Assembly: GCA_905221605.1 (NCBI GenBank) | Contig: CAJNDS010002501.1 | Coordinates: forward strand, 430,001-494,000 | Length of the DNA: 64,000 nt | Direction of reading: 5' to 3' | From: Symbiodinium natans | Taxonomy: Eukaryota > Sar > Dinophyceae > Suessiales > Symbiodiniaceae | Shown here: positions 43,179 through 52,993 of the stretch, piece after piece | Numbering within the stretch: position 1 is the first letter of the stretch | Layout: each line of letters begins with the position of its first letter | Made by a program: the position numbers and the translations under genes | The notes under the pieces: generated by a model | Told to the model about the DNA's origin: nothing | The model's input: the letters and a program-made list of their open reading frames with translations, nothing else | Database searches by the model: none

Positions 43179-46100
43179 CTTGTGTGTGGGGTTTAGGGTT
43201 TAGGGTTTAGGGTTTAGGGTTTAGGGTTTAGGGTTTAGGGTTTAGGGTTTAGGGTTTAGGAGGGAGGGAGGGATTTGCTGTTCTAAGCTAGGGTCTGTGT
43301 TAGTTCTTGTGGTGCCGTGGGGGGGGGGGGGGGGGGGGTAAGGAGTAGTGAAATAATATTGAAGAACGGCAATCTAACTAGCAATAAGTCGTGCGCGTTG
43401 CCTTTGGCTTTATGTGTATTCTCCTTGCGCTCGTTAACTAATTGTGCCGTTTCTTGGGTTGTTCTCTCCAACGAAGATGGGGTGAGCAACGGGTCTCCAC
43501 CTTTGAGTCAAACCCGTAAGCTATAAACCGTAGCCCTAAACCCTAAACCCTAAACCCTTTGGGTCCATGCACCTCATTTTTTACGAACTTGGGCTCCAAA
43601 GTGCCGTTACAGGTACTTTAACGCCCCAATATTCCCCATCTGCGTGCATGGACCCTAAACCCTAAACCCTAAACCCTAAACCCTAAACCCTAAACCCTAA
43701 ACCCTAAACCCTTGTGGTACATGGACCCTAAGGGGTCACAAATCTCACCAAAGACAAGGCGTGTGGCTACACGGCTCTGCCTCGTTTCATGAGTCATCCA
43801 CCTGCCCGACTTGCTTGCCCATCCTCACCACACCCAGGACGTACCCTAGACTTACCATGACTATATAGGGTTTAGGGTTTAGGGTTTAGGGTTTAGGGTT
43901 TAGGGCTACCCTGAACCTTGCACCCTAAACCCTAATCCCTATGAACCCTGAAACTAAACCCGAAAATAAACGCTTAACTCTGCCCCCTCCCTGAGATCCC
44001 AGCGCATGACCATGTCCTTGTCCAGGCCCTCACGCGCCGTCGTCACGAAACGAGGTCGCACCTGGCAGTCGAATGGGGTTTGGGGTTTTGGGGGTTTAGG
44101 GTTTAATGGTTTATTTAGGGTTTTAGGGTTTTGGGTTAGGGTTTCGGTGTCGGGCTTCATCCAACAGTTAGGGTCAAGGACTGTCGGGTATCAGCGTGGG
44201 AAGGGGCCGGGTTTAGTGGCTGTACTTGGTAGCCCAGTAACCACATGATAATAAACTAGGCTGCCCAGTAACCAAGGCTTAAAATGGGTGCCCTTTTTTG
44301 CTTAAGGGGGTTTAGAAGGGAACCTAGAGCCCCCAAAAAGGGAATAAGGGTACTACTGGGCATCCTAGTAAAGGTACCCCCTTGGGGGGGGGGTGGGCTA
44401 CGTTACAGCGGCACCTATAGCAGCCCAAAAAGAGCAAAAAAGGTACCACCGGGCTAACGTAGGGGGCCTGAATAACATTAGAATGAGGTTTTAGGGGTGC
44501 TTATCGTCGAATCATATAGGGACCCTGAGGGAATGCCATTAGTAATTCTTCCGCCCCCTATAGTACCAAGTTCAGGAGGTTTCTGGTTCATTGGTGGGAT
44601 AGTAATAACAATTGAAAATCCTATTCCTTGCTGAGTTCGAGTACCCTTAAAAATGTAACGCTACCCCACTATGACAAAGGTTTAGGCCCTAAACCCTAAA
44701 CCCTAAACCCTAAACCCTAAACCCTAAACCCTAAACCCTAAACCCTAAACCCTAATTGGGAGTTATTCCGCCCCCTATAGTACCAAGTTTAGGAGGTTTG
44801 CGGGTTTAGTGCACAAGGCCATGGATTGCACGAGGCCAGGCCGCATACGACCAAGCGCCCATGTTCTTGGGCTCCTCCTGGCACCAAATGACCTCAAACT
44901 GCCGGTATGCTGAGACCCCCCCCCCCCCCCCCAAAAAAAAAAAACGCTTGAACCCTAAGCCCTAAACCCTAAACCCTAACTCTAAACTTGAAAGCCTAAA
45001 CCCCAAACCCCAAACCCTAAACCCTAAGCCTTAAGCCCTAAACCACTCCTCACCTCTTAAGACCATGCACTAATGGCACTCTGGCCTTGTAACCTGTAAA
45101 GCTGCTACAGTGGCCCATCAAAGGTTTCTCGTCCTTCTAGGGTTTAGGGTTTTGGGTTTTTAGGGTTTAGGGTTTAGGGTTGTTGCTGTTGAATACTTGG
45201 TAGCCCCTGGCCCAGCAACCATACCATAACAAGGGGCACCCTTTTCTGGGCTTGGTTACTTTAAGAGGAACCTTAAAGCAAAAAAGAGAAAAAAAGAAAA
45301 AAAAGGGTACCACCGGGCTACCAATGACTGTTGAATAAGGCTGCCGTGCTTTAGGTTTGGGGGCTTTTGTTGCTTAGCTGCTCATAAGGGCAAGTCAGGG
45401 GTTTCCTAAACCCTAAACCCTAAACCCGAAACCTTAACCCCTAAACCCTAAAAAAGGAAACCCTAAACCCTAAATGTTTCGAGTCGGATGTCGCACCCCG
45501 CACTCCTAGCGCAAGTCTCAGGCGAGCAGCGTTGCCCGGATGGACGCCGTCACCCAGGTCGACGTTGGGGAAGGTCTCCATCATCGTCTGCCACAGTACC
45601 GAGGCTGTACATAAGCCAGACCCAGGAAGAAGAAAAAAGGGTACCCGCTTTGGTGTCTAAGGGGATTATATGGGAAGGCCAACCCTAAAATCCTAGAGCC
45701 TCACCTCGAAACCACTTCATCCTGAATGCTTTGAGGTTGTCGGTTGCGGTTGACGGACTCAACCCTAAACCCTAAACCCTAAACCCTAAACCCTAAACCC
45801 TAAACCCTAAACCCTAAATCCTAAACCCGGTTGCGGTTGACGGACTTAAGAAGTGGGGCCTTGACGCGATCGAAGGGAAAAGGGGCAATCTGCTCGATCG
45901 TCACGATGGCCACGTTTTTGAGCCCAAGCCTGGGCACGAAGGGGTAGAAGGAGAAGGGGCCCTGAATCTTATTCCCCTATGCAACCCTTATAATATATAT
46001 ATATATATATATTATGCAATATATATATATACATATTATATACACATATATATATATATCTATCTTGTATAGACCTATAATGTGCCTAAGTACCAAGGGT

Positions 46101-49100
46101 CCGCTCCTTAAGCCTCTTAGGGGAAACAACGCGGCGCGATCTGGAAAGGGCTGTACCCTAACAGTCCATGTGCCTCATTACTATACACCAGGGGCCCGAC
46201 GAAAGGTCCCTATATAGGAAGTACCCTCAAGGCCCAAGTACTCCTGATTTAGGTACATGGACCCTAAACCCGAAACAAAAAACCCTAAAACCTTACACCC
46301 TAAAGCCTAAACCCTACACCCTAAACCCTACACCCTAAACCCTAAACCCTAAACCCTAAACCCTAAACCCTAAACCCTAAACCCTACGCATCCCTAAGGT
46401 TCTCTGAGTTCCTAGATGCCTTTCCTCCTTGAAAGGCCCCTCCCTTACAGAACTACAAACAAGTCGAAAATAATCGTGGGATTTGGAGTTTAGGGTTTAG
46501 GGTTTAGGGTTTAGGGTTTAGGGTGTAGGGTTTAGGGTTTAGGGCGGAGGGTTTAGGATTCATAAGCCTTGGACCCATACAGCCTAAGCACCCGTTTCGG
46601 GGAGCTCTTTCACGACCCTCAGAAGACTTACCCTAAACCCTAAACCCTAAACCCTAAACCCGAAACCCTAAACCCGAAATCCTAAACCCTAACCCCTAAC
46701 CCCTAAACCCTAAACCCGAACCCCTGAACCCCTAAAACCTAAACCCTAAACCTAAACCCTGAACCCTGAACCCTAAACCCTAACCCTTGTGGCCAGGCAG
46801 CTGCTCACGCTCGGCCGCCAGCTCGTAGTAAAGCTTTCCGGTGCAGAAGACGAGGCGGTCTACCTGCTTACATGTCGGTTTAGGGTTTACGGCTTAGGGT
46901 TTAGGGTTTAGGGGTTTAGGGGTTTAGGGTTTGCGGGCGGGGGGGGGGGGGGGGAAATGGTTGAAACTCTAAGGTTTAGGGTTGTAGGATTCTTGGGTTT
47001 CGGGAGTTTTTGGGCTTTAGGGTTTGAGGTGTATAGGCTTCTACAGTCAGGATGCCAAAGTTCAGGGTTGAGGGTTGAACTGTTCAAGGCCTGAGGATAT
47101 CTTTTGCAGGCGACCACATATATCTTGCTGTGATCTCACGTAGCTGAACTGTGCATGTTGGTATCGTTTCTAGAATGACCTCATGAACAAGGACACCCCA
47201 CACACACACACACACAACTAACAAACAAAAGCAGTTTCCTCATGTGCCGTGCGTTCTGCGCAGCCCCCAAGTGTCAAGAAACGCTCGCTCTGGAGCAATC
47301 GATCCTGCGCGCACTCCTGGAATCTTGCCCTAGGGTCCATGTACCTAAATAGGGAATACTTGGGTCTTAAAGTACCTCCAATCAATATAGGTACTTCGGG
47401 GCCCTAAGTATATAATAATAAGGTACATGGAACCCTAAACCCTAGACCCTAGACCCTAAACCCTAAACCCTAAGCCCTAAACCCTAAATAACAAGGTACA
47501 TGGAACCCTTATATATAGGGTTGATTTTCTGCAGGGCCTTGTCCGGGTTCGCGGCGATCTCCGGATCTCGCTCCTGGGAGATGCGAACGGTGCAGAAGAC
47601 ATCAGCACACAAACGTTTGAAACCCCAAACCCTAAACCCTAAACCCTAAACCCTAAACCCGAAACCCTAAACCCTAAACCGGTTCACTGGCAGTTCTGCT
47701 GTGGTCTTGGCCGCTGAGGCCCATGGTTTAATCACTGAGGCCCAGGACTTCATGTCTCACAGAGAGGGTTACTTGAGGGTTTAGGGTTTAGGGTTTAGGG
47801 TACTCATAAGTAGGGTTATAAGGAATGGAACTCATATTACAACCTTAATCAAGGTACTCAGAACCCCACTTATACCCTACAACCTAAACCCTAAACCCTG
47901 AACCTTGAAGTAGGACTGATACACTTTGCTCATAACCCCACTTATAACCTAAACCTCAAGCCCTGATCCCTGAACCGTGAAGGGCGCTAAGGGCTTTGCT
48001 CTCCCGCTCGAAATTCCCGTCAGAGGCTCCGGGATCAAACGCTTGAAGCGCACGCCAGGACCCATGTCGTTCAGCGGGCTGACGCACCTGACCAGGGACT
48101 CAGGGCTTCAGAGGCCCCACCCCCGAAACCCTAACCCTAAACCCCGAACCCTGAAACCCTGAACCCTGAACCCTGAAACCCTAAACCCTAAACCCTAAAC
48201 CCTAAACCCTAAACCCTAAACCCTAAACCCTAAACCCTAAACCCTAAACTCTGAACCCTAACCCTAAACCCTGAACCCTGAACCCTGAAACCCTAATGGC
48301 TACCCAAGTGGCCTCAACCCTCAATGCCCTCAAGGCCCGACATGCCCTAATCGCCCCAATGCCCCTCCCTACACCCTACGACTCTAAACCCCATTCAAGT
48401 GCGTCTATCTTATACAATACTCCCAAGCAAGAATAGTCTCTTGGGTGCCAAAACAAACAAACAAACAAACAAACAAACAAACAAACACACACACACACAC
48501 ACACACATACACACAACCCCATAATCAAAGTGGACTCTACCCCAAGGGTGTTGCAGTGTTGATGGATCCTAACATTTAGGGTTTATAGGGTTTAGGGTTT
48601 GGGGTTTAGGCAAAATTCAGGGTTTACAGGGTTTACAGGGTTTATAGGGTTTATAGGGTTTATAGGGCTTTTGGGGTTTATAGGGCTTAGGCCAAAAGTA
48701 GGGTTTGGGAGGGTGCAGGGTTTAGGGTTTAGGGTTTAGGGTTTAGGGAAGACGAGAGGCTGGCGCAGTCGGAAGAGGTTCTTCGGCGAGGCAATGACCA
48801 GGGGCTTGCGGAAGTCGCGGTGTTGCTGCCTGATCGGGGTTTTAGGGTTTAGGGTTTGGGGTTTAGGGTTTAGGGTTTGGGGTTTGGGGTTTAGGGTTTA
48901 GGGTTTGGGGTTTGGGCTTTGGGGTTTGGGGTTTGGGGTTTAGGGTTTAGGGTTTGGGGTTTGGGGTTTGGGGTTTGGGGTTGGGGCTTAGGTTTTAGGG
49001 TTTGGGGTTTAGGGTTTGGGGTTTAGGGTTTAGGGTTTGGGGTGGCTTGAGGGTCCCTTATAAATTTGGATTTAGGGTTGCATCGAGGGAGCAGGGGCTT

Positions 49101-51933
49101 CAGGAACTAAAGGAGGGCCCCTTGTCAGGGAACCAAAGAAACTCTGCAAACCCCAAAACCCTAAACTCGAAACCCTAAACCCTAAACCCTAAACCCTAAA
49201 CCCTAGAACTGCAGAGCTGGTTTTTCCAGATCAGGCAGAGGAGGAGTGGAGAGGAGGTTGCATATTAGGCCCTGGCCTTGAGTTGCAATGTCCTGCCTCA
49301 AAGTGGGCAGGGGGGGTTTTAGGGTTTAGGGTTTAGGGTTTAGGGTTTAGGGTTTAGGGTTTAGGGTTAGGGTTTAGGTTGTAATATAGGGGACGAAATT
49401 GTCAAAATAGGGTTTTGGGGGGTTGTTATAGTATATTCAAAAAGGAACTATAAGGGAATAAGATTAGTAATTCTTCCGACCCCTATATGTCCCTATATTC
49501 GGGCCTAGCAACCCCCAAGTCACTACGCTTCACCCCAAGCCCGAATACAAGATCCTAAGTCCTGAATCCTAAACCCTAAGTCCCAAAATGCACCCAAAAA
49601 GCCCTGAGACCTTGTGCGCCTGGTCCTACTCCCCACTTCAGGGTTGAAGGAACGAAACAAAGATTCTCGCGGATTCGCGCAGCGACCTGAAGATTTTGGG
49701 TAGTTACATAATCGATCCCTTCATGCATGCTCTTAATTTGGGAACCCTGATATACCCCTGCTATACTCTATAAAAACCCAAGGGCCCATACCTCAGAACC
49801 CTTGAAAGAAGGTAAGGGACCACACTCAGGGACCAGGCAACTTCCCTTAGATAGAGGAAATAGCCCTCAACCCTAAACCCTAGTGTTTTTTCAGCAAACT
49901 CGTGGCCTCCGGAGTGCATGGAAGTAGTTCGCCGGAGTGGAGATGTTCATGACCTCCCGGTTTAGGGTTTAGGGCTAGGGTTTAAGGTTTAGGGTTTAGG
50001 GTTCAGGGTTTAGGACCTAGGGTTTAGGGTTTAGGGTGCTGGAGGCTTCGGGCTTTAGAGTGGGGGGGTTGAACATCCGATCCGTTAGATATTAGGGGAG
50101 CCTGTAGTTCGTCAAGCCCTGTAAGCTCCCAAACGCGCCCTAAACCCTAAACCCTAAACCCTACACCCTAAACCCTAGACCCTAAACCCTAAACCCTAGA
50201 CCCTGAACCCTAAACCCTAAACTCCAAACCCTAGCCCCTAACCAGAAGGCCCCCCCCCCCCCGCCTTTCCTAAACACTAAAACCTGTACCCTCAACCCAA
50301 AACCCGAAACTGCACGGCTAAACTCATTGAGGCTCCCCTAGTGGGAAAGCCTCAGAGAGTAGCCCTACACCCTAAACCCTAAACCCCAAACCCTAAACTC
50401 TCAGAGCTTAGCCGGCGTTTAGGGAGCTTCGGGTTGTTGGGCTTAGTCATTATACGTAGGGGGTTGAGGCTTTGAGGTTTTAGTTCTTCTTGGGTTTAGG
50501 GTTTAGGGTTTAGGGTTAGGGTTTAATTAGGGTCTAGGGTTTAGGGTTTAGGGTTTAGGGTTTAGGGTTTAGGGTTTAGGGTTTAGGGTTTAGGGTTTTG
50601 GGTTCTTGTAAGTGGACCCCGGGTTTAGGGTTTAATAGGGCTTAGGGTTTCGGGTTTAGGGTTTAGGGTTTAGGGAATACATGGTCTAAAGGTAGGCTTT
50701 ATTTAGGTGCCTGGCGTAAAGAGTCCTCAGCTCCATTTTGGAGATCATCTTCGTGCTCTAATCGGGATCATAGTAGTAGCAGGGTGTAATGGTAAAAGAA
50801 GCTGGCGCTGCCGAGCTTCTTGTAGAAGGACGCAATCGTAACCTCATGCTCCTGATGCATGAATACCACCGCGGGCTGGACAAAGCCGGTAGCACCATGG
50901 TCCAGTACGTTGAGCACCTAGAGACAGTCATCAGAAAGCCGCACTTGGCCGAGTCCTGCGAGACGAGGTCGATCCCACCAGGGCAGCTCGATTTGGCGTT
51001 TAGGGTTTAGGGGCTAGGGTATCTCGTCGGCGGCGCCGTGCTGAGCCCGTGATCCGTCATACAGGCCGCAATGCAGCCGATGATCGTGTCGGCATCAAGG
51101 TCAACGCCCACATCCTCATAGACTGCCGCAAACCCTAAACCCTAAACCCTAAACCCGAAAACCCTAAAAGTTCAGGTTTCGGGTTTAGGGTTTAAGGTCT
51201 TGGGTTTAGGCTTCGGGTTTTGAAGCCCTAAAGGCCCACAACTCCAACAAAAAACTCAGGTAAACTTTGGAGGGGGCCCCATAAAATTCACAAAGCTTCT
51301 ACGGGTTTATTAGAGTTGTATAGGAACAATGGCCCATCGAAATTTCACATGCAATCCAAACCCCCACGCCAAAATTCGTAAACCCTTAATATCTAAACTT
51401 AAACATAAACCCTGAAACCCTCAAATCCTAAACCCTAAACCCTAAACCCTAAACCCTAAACCCTGAGACCCTAAAAGGGGCGCCTGCCAGTTGGCCTTCT
51501 GGACCTGGTTGCGGCCGAAGTCCTCGGCTGCGAAGATGCGCGATGCGCGGTTTAGGGGTTTGGGGGTTGAGGGGTTTAGGGGTTTATGGGTTTAGGGGTC
51601 TAGGGGTTCAGGGGTTTAGGGTTTTAGGGTTCAGGGGTTTAGGGGTTTAGGGTTTAGGGTTTAGGGGTTTAGGGTTAGGGGTTTAGGGGGCTTAGGGTTT
51701 GGGGCTCCACCAGGGGGGGGGGGGGGGTGTTAGGGCTGCCTCCTCTGGGGAACCATGTGCAGGTTTTGGGTTTTGGGTTTAGGGTTCAGGGTTTAGGGTT
51801 TAGGGTTTAGGGGGAAGAGGGCTTCTTCGGAATCGTAGGGTTTATGGGATTGAGCAAGGGTCCAAGGTCGCCCCTGCTAAGCTGGGCCGAGAGTCGTTCT
51901 CAAAGTTTGGAATGTCATCCTCGTCATCATCGC
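43096..51933 (-). CDS. OGDH: 2-oxoglutarate dehydrogenase E1, C-terminal third (11-exon gene model)
   Basis: E1 of the mitochondrial 2-oxoglutarate dehydrogenase complex decarboxylates 2-oxoglutarate with thiamine diphosphate in the TCA cycle. Eleven minus-strand exons were rebuilt by eye: 51933-51883, 51527-51484, 49953-49907, 48829-48761, 48087-48000, 47573-47538, 46863-46802, 45929-45835, 44909-44845, 44061-44004 and 43178-43096. Every phase is compatible, all donors are GC and nine of eleven acceptors are AG|G. Joined, they follow the family's C-terminal region in order: STPANYFHALRR, HRDFRKPLVIASPKNLF, FCTGKLYYEL, VTIEQIAPFPFD, WCQEEPKNMGAWS and YVGRRAAASPATG. The block between RLIPE and the FCTGK motif is about nine residues longer than in animal enzymes if the chosen donor is right. 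The N-terminal two thirds and the last few residues were not found. Identification is from family knowledge, not a search; the protein family is very secure, exon ends less so. Confidence 0.88.
43557..43738. mobile_element. Family B element with duplicated right end around a CCCTAAA array
   Basis: The right terminus (GTGCATGGACCC) runs straight into about 65 bp of CCCTAAA. It is followed by a second right terminus (GGTACATGGACCCTAAGG). Confidence 0.78.
44004..44061 (-). CDS. OGDH: OGDH E1 exon: VRPRFVTTAREGLDKDMVM
   Basis: A 58-nt exon encoding VRPRFVTTAREGLDKDMVM plus one base, continuing 'WSY' with the family's 'V.PR(L/F)'. Acceptor is TGCCAG|GTG. The donor ATGC|GC (phase 1) makes Arg with the next exon, giving MR-YVGRR as expected. 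Confidence 0.82.
44226..44457. mobile_element. Compound family C elements
   Basis: Two left ends (TTGGTAGCCCAGTAACCA and GCTGCCCAGTAACCAAGG) and two right ends (CTACTGGGCATCCTAG and ACCACCGGGCTAACG) indicate one copy nested in or fused to another. Confidence 0.65.
44549..44799. repeat. 34-bp direct repeat flanking unique sequence and a telomere-like array
   Basis: A 34-bp sequence (44549-44582) recurs with one mismatch at 44766-44799. Between lie about 105 bp of unique sequence and 68 bp of CCCTAAA. The repeat itself is the end of a family H palindromic element. Confidence 0.92.
44845..44909 (-). CDS. OGDH: OGDH E1 exon: FEVIWCQEEPKNMGAWS
   Basis: A 65-nt exon encoding YRQFEVIWCQEEPKNMGAWS and Tyr, matching 'YPNAE(I/L)VWCQEE.KN.GAW.Y'. 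Acceptor is TCTCAG|CA, just downstream of a poly-C/poly-A tract. Donor is TAT|GC in phase 0. Confidence 0.94.
45199..45327. mobile_element. Family C MITE-like element
   Basis: TTGGTAGCCCCTGGCCCAGC and ACCACCGGGCTACCAA are the inverted ends; the interior carries the usual GGTTACTTTAAGAGGAACC. Confidence 0.78.
45497..45587 (-). CDS. Coding-like island inside an OGDH intron (SGNH-like DGVHP motif)
   Basis: After GTGGCAG|A the minus strand reads TMMETFPNVDLGDGVHPGNA then ARLRLALGV. 'DGVHP' resembles the catalytic Asp-x-x-His block of GDSL/SGNH hydrolases, but no other block is visible. It sits between two OGDH exons that already join in phase, so it is not part of that protein. The identification is speculative. 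Confidence 0.3.
45741..45846. repeat. Telomere-like array bounded by a 19-bp direct repeat
   Basis: The sequence cggttgcggttgacggact occurs exactly at 45741-45759 and 45828-45846, enclosing about 65 bp of CCCTAAA. The right copy spans the 3' end of an OGDH exon and its GC donor. Confidence 0.95.
45835..45929 (-). CDS. OGDH: OGDH E1 exon: NVAIVTIEQIAPFPFD
   Basis: A 95-nt exon encoding LGLKNVAIVTIEQIAPFPFD, then RVKAPLLKSVN. This matches 'VAI.R(I/V)EQ(L/I)(S/A/C)PFP(F/Y)D' of E1. A strong pyrimidine tract precedes the CCCAG|G acceptor. The GC donor at 45834-45833 lies inside a 19-bp sequence (45828-45846) that is repeated exactly at 45741-45759, on the far side of a CCCTAAA array in the intron. 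Confidence 0.93.
46157..46266. mobile_element. Family B MITE-like element
   Basis: Ends CAGTCCATGTGCCTCATTA and TTTAGGTACATGGACCCT. Confidence 0.7.
46802..46863 (-). CDS. OGDH: OGDH E1 exon: VDRLVFCTGKLYYELAAERE
   Basis: A 62-nt exon encoding VDRLVFCTGKLYYELAAERE plus the first bases of Gln, matching the family signature 'RL(L/V)(F/L)C(S/T)GKVYY(D/E)L..ER'. Acceptor is TAAGCAG|G; donor is GAGCA|GC in phase 2. The intron that follows enters a telomere-like array within about 20 nt. Confidence 0.93.
47332..47512. mobile_element. Family B element with duplicated right end around a CCCTAAA array
   Basis: AATAAGGTACATGGAACCC occurs at both sides of about 60 bp of CCCTAAA; the left end is GGGTCCATGTACCTAAATAG. 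Confidence 0.8.
47538..47573 (-). CDS. OGDH: OGDH E1 micro-exon: ERDPEIAANPDK
   Basis: A 36-nt exon, both ends phase 0, encoding ERDPEIAANPDK. It fills the variable linker before the FCTGK block, as in 'GPAAQNPENVKRLLFCTGK' of animal E1. A pyrimidine-rich stretch precedes the acceptor CTCCCAG|G; the donor is AAG|GC. Confidence 0.75.
48000..48087 (-). CDS. OGDH: OGDH E1 exon: SPLNDMGPGVRFKRLIPE
   Basis: An 88-nt exon encoding CVSPLNDMGPGVRFKRLIPE and nine further residues, matching the family's 'F.EM..GT.FQR(V/L)IPED'. Acceptor is TGGTCAG|G. The 3' end is less certain: AGA|GC keeps the frame into the next exon, while GGA|GC earlier fits the family length better but not the phase. Confidence 0.82.
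48450..48513. repeat. (AAAC)n then (AC)n microsatellites
   Basis: About eight AAAC units pass into an AC run of about 28 bp. Confidence 0.95.
48761..48829 (-). CDS. OGDH: OGDH E1 exon: HRDFRKPLVIASPKNLF
   Basis: A 69-nt exon encoding QQHRDFRKPLVIASPKNLF followed by RLRQ, equivalent to the family's 'RQIHRDFRKPLIV(M/F)TPKSLLRH'. Acceptor is GATCAG|G; the donor CGCCA|GC (phase 2) joins to the next exon to give a spacer of the expected length. Confidence 0.92.
49907..49953 (-). CDS. OGDH: OGDH E1 exon: VMNISTPANYFHALRR
   Basis: A 47-nt exon encoding VMNISTPANYFHALRR, nearly identical to the invariant 'V.N.(S/T)TPANYFH(V/A)LRRQ' motif of 2-oxoglutarate dehydrogenase E1. Acceptor is GGGAG|GTC. 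The donor CGGAG|GC ends in phase 2, and the next exon supplies the G needed for arginine. Confidence 0.9.
50789..51001 (+). CDS. Coding-like island on the strand opposite OGDH
   Basis: Opens with ATG and reads MVKEAGAAELLVEGRNRNLM then LLMHEYHRGLDKAGSTMVQY and more before running into TTTAGGG. The helix-like sequence is plausible protein, unnamed. It lies antisense within an OGDH intron, next to a minus-strand island. Confidence 0.3.
51015..51122 (-). CDS. Coding-like island inside an OGDH intron
   Basis: The minus strand reads YEDVGVDLDADTIIGCIAAC then MTDHGLSTAPP after TGCGGCAG. Amino-acid composition is protein-like, but I recognise no family. The flanking OGDH exons join in phase across it, so it is an alternative exon, a nested gene fragment or chance. 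Confidence 0.35.
51484..51527 (-). CDS. OGDH: OGDH E1 exon: FGRNQVQKANWQ
   Basis: A 44-nt exon encoding EDFGRNQVQKANWQ, the segment leading to the conserved 'CNW' of E1. Acceptor is TTCGCAG|CC. The donor TGGCAG|GC leaves phase 0, which joins exactly to the VMNISTPANYFH exon. Confidence 0.75.
51883..51933 (-). CDS. OGDH: OGDH E1 exon: acidic DDDEDDIPNF segment
   Basis: A 51-nt exon, entry phase 1 and exit phase 1. It encodes GDDDEDDIPNFENDSRP, which matches the acidic 'NDDPDVLPDL'-like stretch that follows the ERFLQ helix in E1 proteins. Acceptor is CCGAG|GC and donor is CCCA|GC. The family match is short, so this exon rests mainly on position, phase and the downstream exon. Confidence 0.6.
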
Positions 51934-52209
51934 CTCGGAAGCCGTGCACGTTTAGAGCACAGGCGCGCATCTCGTCTTGAGGTGTTGCAGCTAGTCTAGT
52001 ATGCGCACTACAGCTGCCGCATACAAGTGACATCCCAAACCATGACCCTAAACCCTAAACCCTAAACCCTAAACCCTAAACCCTAAACCCTAAACCCTAA
52101 ACCCAACAAAGACGAACCCGACGCATGCCACAACCCTACAGTACTGTGCAATGTGCAAACCCCACAACCTGACCCGGAACCCCACTGTAAGAATCCCGCC
52201 TAAACCCTA

Positions 52210-52316
52210 CGTTGCATGGTCCCTTAATATGGGCCCTCAAGCAGGGGATTCCTTATATTCCCCCTATATACCCTACACAACCCAAGGGCCCATACTTCAG
52301 AACATGCAACTACCCT
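52210..52316. mobile_element. Family E MITE-like element
   Basis: GTTGCATGGTCCCTTAATATGG and CCAAGGGCCCATAC...ACATGCAACTACC; related copies at 16433-16550, 25460-25605 and 49697-49825. Confidence 0.65.
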
Positions 52317-52561
52317 TGGAAAACTCAATCCTAACACCCCAAAGGCCCCAAACTCTAAAGTCTTGAAACAGTAAACCTTAATAACACCCCACATCCTACT
52401 GCTTCAAGGGCTCACAGGATTTAGGGTTTAGGAGGCTTTGCAGGGTGCAACCCCCCAAACCCTACAAGCCCTCAAAAGTCAAGAGCTCAAGTATGCTGTG
52501 TCTTCATCTTTGTTTTCCTTTCTCTCGCCAGGCGGACACACAACCTACTTTGGATCTTCGT

Positions 52562-52655
52562 AAGGAATGAGGGAATTAGGCAAACTAGCTTACATCCCCT
52601 ATAGAAATTGCTAAGGGTCTCTACGAGCTGGCGAATTCCCCCATTCCCTACCAAG
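52562..52655. mobile_element. Family O palindromic element
   Basis: AGGAATGAGGGAATTAGGC and inverted GCGAATTCCCCCATTCCCTA. A half copy adjoins a TTTAGGG array at 59870-59890. Confidence 0.6.
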
Positions 52656-52681
52656 AGCCAGTAAGACAAGCTCACTCAAAC

Positions 52682-52710
52682 TCCTGGTACATGCGCTGCT
52701 CCATGTTGGC
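52682..52710 (-). CDS. possible OGDH E1 exon (ANMEQRMYQ)
   Basis: After the acceptor CGCCCAG|G the minus strand reads ANMEQRMYQ. It sits where the family has 'SAR.ERFLQ', immediately before the acidic exon. Only A, E and Q clearly correspond, and no GC donor gives the right phase. A donor at CAG|GA would fit the length. The preceding 'LLPHG..G.GPEHSS' exon was not found. Confidence 0.35.
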
Positions 52711-52993
52711 CTGGGCGGAAGCCAGGGTCTCTTCGGCTTAGGGCTTTAAGGACCCTAAACCCTAACCCCTAAGCCCTAAACCCTAAACCCTAACCCCTAA
52801 ACCCTAATCCCTAAACCCTAAACTCTAAGCCCGAAGCCTTAAGCCCTTCATGTTTCAGGTCTTCAGCTGAGGGTTGAAGCTTCAAGTGGCCTGTTAGGGC
52901 GGATGCCATGTTGCAGAAGGGAATTTCTAGCCACGTAAGAGAACCCAAAAGATACAGAGCTATCAAAACTCATCCCCTTATAATCCCAAATAT

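Noticed and set aside
52860-52960. Possible OGDH 'LLPHG' exon (minus strand reads LLQHGIRPNRPLEAS)
   Set aside because: The conserved LPHG and EHSS residues are not matched and no splice sites fit; the resemblance is probably chance.
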